DNA of 13,872 nucleotides from QNYQ01 sp964542985. GTDB lineage: Archaea; Thermoproteota; Thermoprotei_A; Sulfolobales; Pyrodictiaceae. Of this stretch, positions 1 to 6,144 are shown one piece after another. The notes under the pieces were generated by a model. It had not been told where the DNA came from, searched no databases, and saw only the letters and a program-made list of their open reading frames with translations. Within the stretch, counting starts at the first letter, position 1. Each line of letters begins with the position of its first letter. The stretch lies in the NCBI GenBank assembly GCA_964542985.1, contig CAZIWH010000046.1, positions 1 to 13,872 on the forward strand. Reading direction: 5' to 3'. The translations under genes and the position numbers were made by a program.

Positions 1-7
1 CGAGGAG

Positions 8-739
8 CTAGTTTAGCCCAACGTCTTCTCCCCGATGGGTAGCCTCGTCCCCCCGAGCATTTCTGTACTCGCCCTTCGTAGCAAACACCAGGAACCCGAT
101 ATACACCGCCGCCTCTGCAACGGTAACCGGAGTTAATCCGGCGTCGCCGCAGGCTACGAAGGTCGGGCCGCTGACGCCGAGCAACACGGCCATTAACCAT
201 ACAGCGCGGCCGATGAGGTATGCAAATGCAACCGCAAGCACAGCTTCTACAAGCTTTCCGGGCTTCGGCGTCAACAGCTTCTCTGCCCCCGTATAGGCAA
301 GATAAGCTGCATAGACGTCTCCGTAGAGCCTAAGCACGAAAGAGGCGACGCTCAGCACAAGTATATGCGTCGAAAACCAGACGGGTGAGATGTAGAGACA
401 GCCCAGGTAGAGCGCGGCTGCGGCCAGGTATGGACCGTACAGCCCCACTATCCCCGTAAAGGCGCAGCGGGGACAACCCTTCAGATAGGAGGAAGCCAGC
501 ACAAAACCCAGCATCAACGCCGATGCATACACTGCTGACGCCACGTAGGCGCACGTTATTACACCTATGCTTTCTCCGGCTAGGGGCGACACAGCACGCA
601 CCTGCAGCAGGCAGCCGCACCCGAATGCAAGCACCAGTGCCCGGAGGAGGAGCGCTGCAGCAACCCCCACCGCGACTGCTATAGTCGCGTCGAGCCTCGC
701 AGACAGCGCTGGCCACCTCCTCGGGTGCCTTGGCCTCAC
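8..739 (-). CDS. Six-helix integral membrane protein of unknown function
   Basis: I do not recognise a family. The frame is open from a GTG at 778, but I prefer the GTG at 739 (243 residues): its first four bases form a GTGA overlap with the TGA stop of the upstream gene, the usual sign of translational coupling, and AAGG lies about six bases ahead of it. Six hydrophobic stretches are visible, near residues 20-45, 60-82, 90-117, 126-150, 163-188 and 207-222 counted from that start, with a charged C-terminal tail. Two Cys motifs stand out: CGC at the end of helix 1 (residues 41-43) and CPRC at the start of helix 3 (residues 89-92). The upstream secreted protein also has a CGC and a CPGC motif, so the two may work together, for example as anchor and exported partner. 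This is inference from adjacency. A VKOR-like thiol-redox protein was considered but the arrangement does not match. That it is a real gene is fairly sure; its role is unknown. Confidence 0.72.
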   Translation of the reverse strand: MRPRHPRRWPALSARLDATIAVAVGVAAALLLRALVLAFGCGCLLQVRAVSPLAGESIGVITCAYVASAVYASALMLGFVLASSYLKGCPRCAFTGIVGLYGPYLAAAALYLGCLYISPVWFSTHILVLSVASFVLRLYGDVYAAYLAYTGAEKLLTPKPGKLVEAVLAVAFAYLIGRAVWLMAVLLGVSGPTFVACGDAGLTPVTVAEAAVYIGFLVFATKGEYRNARGDEATHRGEDVGLN

Positions 740-2934
740 GGGAACCTTGCTGAGCCGTTGAGAGGCAAGCGGACACACGCGATCACGCCGCGAGGCCCAG
801 TGCTGCAGAGCCTTGCGCTCCCCGCCACAGACACTGTGTATGCGTCGCCGGGCTTGAACATTCTGGGTGACACTGGTAACGCGTAAATGTGGACATTGAT
901 TGCACTGGTGTTAGCTATCGTTGGACCGAACCAGCCTGTCACGAGTCTTATATTGATCACAGCCTTCTCTACAGCCTCCACACAGCCCCCAGCCCTGCAC
1001 TCCCTCCGGTACACCTTGCTTACAGTGTAAACCACGTGACTGCCACTGGCGAAGCTGGCCGGAAAACTCCTAACCAGGTACAGCACATGGGTCTTCTTCC
1101 CGGCGACAGCTATCTCTCCGCCAGGTGATTCAAATATCTCCGTCAAGGCTTTTATAACGGCACCGAGTATCTCCATAGCCTTCTTCTTCAGAGCCTCCTC
1201 TACATTGCCCCTGGTATCCACATATCTCACGCCTACATCTCCAAAGCCAACGCGCACCCCGCTATATTTGACAACTATTCGAGCGTCAAGACCCATAAGG
1301 AAGCCTGTCTGACCAGTGGCTGCGCCGCCTGGTTTCTTCAGCCAGAAGCTCACCAATATCCTAGAAGAGTGCTTTACGGCTGAGAGCCTCTCACCCGCTA
1401 TGATGCCTCCGAGCTCCGCGGCCGCGCTGAGCGTGGATGGGCGCCCGACAGGAGTCAGTTGTATCCACTCCTCGCTGAAAAGGTAGCCTAGGCTCCACAT
1501 AGCGTCAAGGGGGTATCCTGCCTCCCCGTAGGGTTCACCGAAGGCTATGTAGTCTGGCTCAGAGTATGTAGCCCTGCTCATCGTCACCAGTATAGGGGCT
1601 CCTGCCACCCACCAGCTACGAGGAGGGACTGGGCCGTTGAGCTTAACAACCACCTGGAGGGGTTCACCCGTCTCAATGAGCCTCCTTAGTGCTGAGGCGA
1701 GGATGGGGCCGCTGATGCTGCACATGTATTCCTGCCTGCCGGTTGCCAGGTTCCGGCTACTGAGGCCCTCACATATGGACATGTTATCTATATAGACTTT
1801 GACGTGCCTTGGGGGCTGGTTCTCATTACCCTCGATGCGGAGGACTAGGCTGGCATTATCGGCGAATATCCTGGGCACGGGCAGTGTAAGCCTCAGGCTC
1901 CCCGAGCCCGGCACATAGGTTTTTGCATCCCCGCTGGCATCGAGTGGGCCGACGACGTTAATGTTTTCTCTGTATAGCAGTGTATCGTTCGCAGCTATCT
2001 CGTCCACCACGTATGCATGCACATCGCATACTATCTTGACGCGCCCCGTAGGCTTTACTCTCAGTTCAAGCTGTACATCTCTGGCTGAGCTAAGCCCCCT
2101 AGGCATGACCATGCGTGCCCCTAGGAATAGCGTCCTGCCTGCGCTGAGCTCAACGGTATCACTGGCTACCGCCACCCCGTTGACGTAGAGGGTTGCAGTA
2201 AAACTGCTGGGTGCGAGTGCATGTACTGCACCCCATACCTCGTAGAGCCTGGCCAGCGGGGGCACCATGAAGCTGCCGGCGATGCTGCACCGCCCCATGG
2301 CGCAAACCCGGTCGGTGACGCCATGCGTCTTGCACGCGCTACCCGGCGGTAGATTCATGAAGGGGCGTTCCACGATCCATATACTCTGCCTTGCAGCCAC
2401 ATTCTTCGCTGAAAAGTATATGGGTTTCATGGCAGCGTGGCTGACGAGATCCGGGGCAGAGACTTTATAGGCTGCTACGAACCTGCAAACGCTGGCATTT
2501 ATACACATGTAGATGCCGTAGACTACCTCGTCCCCGGCCCCGAGCCGGGGGAGCACGGGGGCGGGGACGCCGGCTGGGGCTACAGCCACCCTATAGCCCC
2601 TATAGACGTATTCAGCCGCCACGCGCCGCGGGAGAGGCAGCGGCGCACCAGTCTTGTAGGGAAACACCGCTGCAGCGCACCCAGGGCACTGTCCGGCTGC
2701 CCCGGCTCCGGGAGCGGCCAGCCCAGCCCCGCCGCAGCCGCATGGAGCGAGGATAACGGGGTACGCTCCACCCCTTGCCAGTAGGTAGGCTGACGCATTG
2801 GCCCAGCCGAGGCCCGGCGGCAGCTTGAGAACAGCTACCGGGGAGGACTCTACATGCTGTGCCAGCGCCGAGAGGGCCAACAGCGCAGCCAGCACTAGGC
2901 CTATCCTCACCACGCTTCTCGCCGAGAACCGCAA
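736..2934 (-). CDS. Large secreted Cys-rich protein of unknown function
   Basis: A 732-residue protein with a basic n-region and a hydrophobic stretch at residues 11-25, ending near Ala-Gln, which reads as a Sec signal peptide or membrane anchor. No catalytic family is recognised. After the signal there is a Gly/Ala/Pro-rich segment with CGC (65-67) and CPGC (83-86), then a long region rich in alternating hydrophobic residues, as in beta-sandwich extracellular domains. I count 16 cysteines, an even number that fits disulfides in an exported hyperthermophile protein, and there are several N-x-S/T sequons. No C-terminal membrane helix is evident. The start is TTG at 2934; GTG codons at 2913 and 2910 are alternatives that keep the signal peptide, and a TATA-like TATTAAAA at 2948-2956 lies so close to 2934 that a start at 2913 is plausible. 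It is followed by the membrane gene with a GTGA overlap, so the two are probably co-transcribed. A PNGase A-like jelly-roll enzyme was considered without supporting motifs. Confidence 0.75.
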   Translation of the reverse strand: MRFSARSVVRIGLVLAALLALSALAQHVESSPVAVLKLPPGLGWANASAYLLARGGAYPVILAPCGCGGAGLAAPGAGAAGQCPGCAAAVFPYKTGAPLPLPRRVAAEYVYRGYRVAVAPAGVPAPVLPRLGAGDEVVYGIYMCINASVCRFVAAYKVSAPDLVSHAAMKPIYFSAKNVAARQSIWIVERPFMNLPPGSACKTHGVTDRVCAMGRCSIAGSFMVPPLARLYEVWGAVHALAPSSFTATLYVNGVAVASDTVELSAGRTLFLGARMVMPRGLSSARDVQLELRVKPTGRVKIVCDVHAYVVDEIAANDTLLYRENINVVGPLDASGDAKTYVPGSGSLRLTLPVPRIFADNASLVLRIEGNENQPPRHVKVYIDNMSICEGLSSRNLATGRQEYMCSISGPILASALRRLIETGEPLQVVVKLNGPVPPRSWWVAGAPILVTMSRATYSEPDYIAFGEPYGEAGYPLDAMWSLGYLFSEEWIQLTPVGRPSTLSAAAELGGIIAGERLSAVKHSSRILVSFWLKKPGGAATGQTGFLMGLDARIVVKYSGVRVGFGDVGVRYVDTRGNVEEALKKKAMEILGAVIKALTEIFESPGGEIAVAGKKTHVLYLVRSFPASFASGSHVVYTVSKVYRRECRAGGCVEAVEKAVINIRLVTGWFGPTIANTSAINVHIYALPVSPRMFKPGDAYTVSVAGSARLCSTGPRGVIACVRLPLNGSARFP

Positions 2935-2945
2935 GGCTTCTTTAC

Positions 2946-2957
2946 TGCTTTTAATAG
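2946..2957 (-). promoter_or_regulatory. Possible TATA box for the secreted-protein operon
   Basis: On the minus strand the sequence reads CTATTAAAAGC, an archaeal A-box-like element. It predicts transcription starting near 2925, which would place the TTG at 2934 outside the transcript and favour the GTG at 2913. A second candidate, TATAAGC, lies at about 2999-3005 and would leave a leader of about 40 bases before 2934. The choice between them cannot be made by eye. Confidence 0.35.
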
Positions 2958-3099
2958 TTGAGATAGGAGGACGCCGCCTCCCCTACACTATGGCAAGGCT
3001 TATACCTAGCGCCGATGAGGAGGGCCTGGATTGGGGAGGCCCTGACGAGACGCCGTGACCGTTCTCCCGAAGGCCGAGGCCTCCTATCGGAGACGGATC

Positions 3100-3720
3100 C
3101 TAGTACGGCCGCTCGGTGCGCCATAGCTGTGTCATGCGGCTCCTCTTCAAGTCAAACATGGCTCTCTCAACGTACCTGTACACGGTGCTGTGCTGCCTGC
3201 CCTGTATGAGCATCTCTACTGCCTGCTTGGCTATGCTGGCGGACTCGTAGTCGCCTATTATTGCCACATAGTGCCTGTAGACTGTGATATAGGTTCCCGT
3301 CATTTCCTCGAGCGTCTTCCTGGCCTTGCCCTTCTCGCCTATTATCCTGCCCTTTATCCTCTGGAGGTGGTTAGGGGCGTCGCCGACGTACTGTTTTAGA
3401 TCGATCACTATGAGGACATTGTCCTCGTCGAGCAGCTTCATGGCCTTCTCCGGGGGGAAGCCGTATGCTATTGCCCGCACAACCTCCTGGGCCTTCATGA
3501 CCATGTAGGGGGGTACATCAGGGGACTCGGGCTCTATTATCACCATCCCCGTGGTGCTGTCCACGGTTATCTTCGTCCGAGTCCTCTTCATTATCTCTGT
3601 CTTGACGCGACCCTTCTCTCCTATCAACACCCCTATCCTGTCAAGGGGGAGCCTGGCGTAGAGCCTCAGCGCGCCCGGGTAGCTTCTTCCCGCTGCTCCG
3701 GGCAACGGGCTTCGCTGCAT
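3100..3720 (-). CDS. KH-domain rRNA-processing protein, Dim2/Pno1 (Krr1) family
   Basis: A two-KH-domain RNA-binding protein of the archaeal Dim2 (Pno1) group. In eukaryotes and archaea the family binds near the 3' end of small-subunit rRNA, assists Nob1 cleavage and takes part in pre-30S/40S maturation. Counting from ATG 3720 (206 residues), the first KH domain carries the GxxG loop as GEKG at residues 34-37 and the second as GEKG at 128-131 inside a GRIIGEKG context. Both loops keep positive flanks, so both domains look competent for RNA. The C-terminus has a short basic YRYVER/DLKRSR tail. The frame is open to a GTG at 3732, but ATG 3720 has a GAGGTGG Shine-Dalgarno site nine bases ahead; homology to the family begins only about 20 residues in, at LYARLPL. 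The gene starts inside the end of the RIO1 gene, which agrees with the frequent archaeal pairing of rio1 and dim2 and their joint role. Family assignment is firm; the exact start is not. Confidence 0.93.
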   Translation of the reverse strand: MQRSPLPGAAGRSYPGALRLYARLPLDRIGVLIGEKGRVKTEIMKRTRTKITVDSTTGMVIIEPESPDVPPYMVMKAQEVVRAIAYGFPPEKAMKLLDEDNVLIVIDLKQYVGDAPNHLQRIKGRIIGEKGKARKTLEEMTGTYITVYRHYVAIIGDYESASIAKQAVEMLIQGRQHSTVYRYVERAMFDLKRSRMTQLWRTERPY

Positions 3721-4430
3721 GACGTGACCCACCTCAGCAGCTCCTCTGGCCCCGGAAGCTCTACTCCAGCCTCCCGGGCGAAAAACCTGTGTATATTCCA
3801 GACGTCGTGGCGGAGAAACTCCGGGGCATTGGGATGCTCTAGGCTGACGGCTTGTGCCACGTCTATCACGTACAGCTTGCCGTCCAGGTAGAGGAGGTTG
3901 AACTCGCTGAAATCAGCGTGGACTAGGCGAGCGCAGCAGTAGATGCGGCGGTACTGGTCCAGCGCCTCCCACGCCAGCGCCTCGAGCTCCCCCGGATCCA
4001 GCTCCCTGTAGGCCTCCCGCAGGGTGGGCGCGCGGAGCCCCCCGCGGCCGACGAACTCCATGACTATTATGTTCTGGTAGACTAGGTAGGGCTTGGGGAC
4101 GCGTACGCCAACCTCGTACATTCTTTTAAGGTTTCTATACTCCTTCCGGGCCCATGCGAAGAACAGTTTCTTCGTGTTACTTACGTCGACGTTCCTGAAC
4201 CGCGGGTCTCCGAGGAGATACTTGTAGATACTCTTCCTGAACTCGGCGGTCACGGTGAGGTAGATCTTTACAGCGTACTCGGTGCCGTCACGGCCTATGG
4301 CGCGGTACACCCTCGCCTCCTTCCCAGCGCTTATCACGCCCGCGAACCTGTCTATCCTGAGCTTCCTCATGACCTCGTAGGCCGCGAGCAGCGTCTGGCG
4401 GTCCCAGACCTCCTCAACTGTCTCGAGCAA
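3666..4430 (-). CDS. rio1: RIO1-type atypical serine kinase/ATPase
   Basis: RIO1 is an atypical protein kinase/ATPase of late small ribosomal subunit maturation. Counted from the TTG at 4430 (254 residues), the motifs are an SAGKEARVY P-loop (34-42), the ATP Lys in AVKIY (K55), a helix-C Glu in RKEYRN (E98), the hinge MEF (124-126), the catalytic loop HADFSEFN (171-178, D173 and N178) and the metal-binding Asp in VIDVAQ (D190), followed by the typical EHPNAPEFLRHDV segment. All catalytic positions are intact. The C-terminus overlaps the start of the dim2 gene by about 55 bases, which implies coupled translation. The TTG is the only usable start in frame, with GAAGGA five to ten bases ahead, but the frame upstream of it still reads like family sequence (RKRLKDKD), so the N-terminus is in doubt (see findings). 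Family assignment is very sure. Confidence 0.95.
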   Translation of the reverse strand: MLETVEEVWDRQTLLAAYEVMRKLRIDRFAGVISAGKEARVYRAIGRDGTEYAVKIYLTVTAEFRKSIYKYLLGDPRFRNVDVSNTKKLFFAWARKEYRNLKRMYEVGVRVPKPYLVYQNIIVMEFVGRGGLRAPTLREAYRELDPGELEALAWEALDQYRRIYCCARLVHADFSEFNLLYLDGKLYVIDVAQAVSLEHPNAPEFLRHDVWNIHRFFAREAGVELPGPEELLRWVTSCSEARCPEQREEATRAR

Positions 4431-4607
4431 GTCCTTGTCCTTCAGCCTCTTCCTGCCCCTTCGGCCCAGGACGCGGCACCCCCAGCAAGCCGCCGAGGAG
4501 GCCAGTCTATCAATACCCTCCCCTATGGCCTTGGAGGAGGCTGCCGGGAAGCGAGACTCGTGAAGAGAAAAGCAGGGGCCGCGAAGCCCCGAAGCCTCGA
4601 GGATTGG

Positions 4608-4620
4608 TTTGAATATTAGG
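4608..4620 (-). promoter_or_regulatory. Possible TATA box upstream of rio1-dim2
   Basis: On the minus strand the AT-rich CCTAATATTCAAA stands out in a GC-rich spacer (4431-4657) between cydA' and rio1. Transcription would begin near 4588, giving a leader of about 160 bases before the TTG at 4430, or supporting a longer RIO1 N-terminus. Apart from this and the T-tract beside it, I see nothing in the spacer. Confidence 0.25.
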
Positions 4621-4640
4621 GAAAAAGGCTCCCGCGGGAA
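4621..4640 (-). terminator. T-tract terminator after cydA'
   Basis: About 20 bases past the cydA' stop, the minus strand has the palindrome TCCCGCGGGA (4630-4639) followed by a run of five T (4626-4622). Archaeal RNA polymerase stops at such T-tracts. The palindrome would form only a very short hairpin, so the T-run is the main evidence. Confidence 0.45.
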
Positions 4641-4657
4641 TCTCTCCTCGACGTGGC

Positions 4658-6043
4658 TTAGACTGTGGCCTTGGCTGACTTCTTTGGCGGGAAGAGTATG
4701 ATGTAGAGCAGATATGATGCGCCAATCAGCAGGCCGACTATGAATGCATAGGTGAGCCCTACTACCGCTGGTTCTACTGCTATCTCGTTGACCGCTGTGG
4801 CTGAAAGTGCTTCAAGGGACTTGAAGGCTGGGTACTTGGCTGCGAGCTTCTGTAGCACATGGTAGGCGCTGCTACCTTTTCCACCGTCGACTAGTACGAC
4901 GCTATTTATAGTATCTATAACCGTGCTGAGCACCTGCTTATTTAGCGGCTTTATAACCACGCCGTACTTCTGCACAAGAGTCGCCGGGGCTACATGGCCT
5001 GCGAGCACGTCAGGCCAGACGGCTATGAAGAACGGGTACTGGCTGAAGGCATTGAGCAGCTCGCCGAGCGGCACCGTCAGCACAGCGGCTACCCCGGCAA
5101 CTGCCAGCAGCTTTAGGGCGGCCCCACTAGTCTCTCCACGAAGCAGCTTAGGCAGTGCGTAGACTACGGCAGCTATCTGCACCGCAAAGAATATCATTTT
5201 CAGCACAAAGAGCCACGCGACGTTATAGTAGGCCGTCTTGTCGGGGCCGACGCTCCAGCCGAGGCTCGCGAAGACGTTATTGAATTTGTAGGGCACAGAC
5301 TCCAGGCTGACAGCATACCAAAGCCCCAGTATAACCATCAAGGCGACGCCGACGGTTGCAGGCTTAGCCATCATCCTTATGACTCGAAGCGCTGTCTTCC
5401 TCTCCTCCTCAGACTCGGCTCTTAGATACTTGAACGCGTAGCCGCCAGCCACTGCGAGGAATGTCACTGTGAAGGCTGCAGCGATGCTCTTTATGTAGAG
5501 GGGTATTGTAGTCGGGTTGCTGAACAGCGCTGGGCCAAGGGCGAGGCCGTAGTGCACCACACCACTGGTAGCGTCGACAACAAGGCCGGCTGGGATGTTG
5601 AGGAACGCGAACACCGCGCGGAACCCTAGAGGTATCAGCAGCGCCGTCACCGCTAGCGCCGCTCCTATCGCATAGTGGGTAGTACGGCTCCACCTGTCCC
5701 AGCCGTAGTAGTAGGCCGCGATGGCGAAGAAGTGGAGCGCCAGCGCCAGTATCGATATCGCAAATGGTACCAGAGCTATGTGGCCGGCTACCTGGAGGAA
5801 GTCAGGATAGTAGCTTAACAAGAACACTGTGAACGCGGTGCCGAAGACGCCGGCAAGACCATAGCTTGCCGCGTAGAACCTCATGAGGGTTCTGGCGACC
5901 CCCTCAAGCTGCGTGTCGCCGGTCTTGTCGGCCCTCCATTTCAGCAGGGGCACGATCCAGGACAACCCTATCCCTAGGTTAACGAGAGCTATGTGCCAGC
6001 TGAACATGAACGCCAGCCACGCCGGCGCAATACCTATCACCAC
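4658..6043 (-). CDS. cydA': Cytochrome bd oxidase second subunit, degenerate CydA paralogue (CydA')
   Basis: A 461-residue polytopic membrane protein with the CydA fold rather than the CydB fold. It keeps the N-terminal helix with His (SWHIALV, H17; heme b595 ligand position), a helix II FGTAF stretch, and the GWDR motif at 114-117 after helix III. Other active-site positions are lost: the helix III Glu ahead of GWDR (E107 in E. coli) aligns with H104, the helix V His (H186 in E. coli) aligns with K185 in LYIKSIAAAF, and no GRQPW motif is seen. A soluble-looking loop of about 80 residues (350-430) precedes the last membrane helix, and the C-terminus is basic. This matches the archaeal CydAA' oxidases, in which a second CydA-like protein takes the place of CydB, as shown for Caldivirga maquilingensis. 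It is probably a structural partner of the CydA encoded just upstream. The start is GTG 6043, with GAGGGG seven bases ahead; a second GTG follows directly. Confidence 0.88.
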   Translation of the reverse strand: MVIGIAPAWLAFMFSWHIALVNLGIGLSWIVPLLKWRADKTGDTQLEGVARTLMRFYAASYGLAGVFGTAFTVFLLSYYPDFLQVAGHIALVPFAISILALALHFFAIAAYYYGWDRWSRTTHYAIGAALAVTALLIPLGFRAVFAFLNIPAGLVVDATSGVVHYGLALGPALFSNPTTIPLYIKSIAAAFTVTFLAVAGGYAFKYLRAESEEERKTALRVIRMMAKPATVGVALMVILGLWYAVSLESVPYKFNNVFASLGWSVGPDKTAYYNVAWLFVLKMIFFAVQIAAVVYALPKLLRGETSGAALKLLAVAGVAAVLTVPLGELLNAFSQYPFFIAVWPDVLAGHVAPATLVQKYGVVIKPLNKQVLSTVIDTINSVVLVDGGKGSSAYHVLQKLAAKYPAFKSLEALSATAVNEIAVEPAVVGLTYAFIVGLLIGASYLLYIILFPPKKSAKATV

Positions 6044-6069
6044 TCACCACCCCTCACGTCAAACCCATT

Positions 6070-6109
6070 ACATGCATTATAACAACACATTGCCACACAC
6101 ATGCATGTG
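6070..6109 (-). promoter_or_regulatory. Promoter and possible operator of cydA'
   Basis: The 101-base gap between the two oxidase genes holds, on the minus strand, a TATA-like TTGTTATAATGC (6085-6074), about 26 bases from a plausible start site near 6054 and just ahead of GAGGGG and the GTG at 6043. It is flanked by ACATGCATT (6070-6078) and the perfect 12-base palindrome CACATGCATGTG (6098-6109), with the two ATGCAT cores 29 bases apart, close to three helical turns. Such flanking repeats suggest a regulator site. This is inference from sequence symmetry. Confidence 0.5.
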
Positions 6110-6129
6110 ATCATTAGTCTCGACAGCAA

Positions 6130-6142
6130 GGATAAAAACTTA
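6130..6142 (-). terminator. T-tract just after the cydA stop
   Basis: The minus strand reads AAGTTTTTATCC within six bases of the cydA TAG stop. The five-T run fits archaeal termination, possibly partial, before the separate cydA' promoter. No hairpin is evident. Confidence 0.4.
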
Positions 6143-6144
6143 GT

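Noticed and set aside
330..776. Minus-strand ORF of 148 codons in another frame of the membrane-protein gene
   Set aside because: Its product is Cys/Arg/Ser-rich with no coherent pattern, while the other frame gives six clean membrane helices.
736..2934. PNGase A-like (jelly-roll amidase) identity for the secreted protein
   Set aside because: The beta-rich look and a YVNGV segment are suggestive, but no catalytic or signature motif could be matched, so no function is claimed.
4510..4725. Minus-strand ORF of 71 codons in the spacer between cydA' and rio1
   Set aside because: It begins in the cydA' coding region in another frame and has low-complexity Arg/Pro/Ser content without an SD. I considered whether a small aIF1A gene, often beside rio1, lay here, but nothing resembles it.
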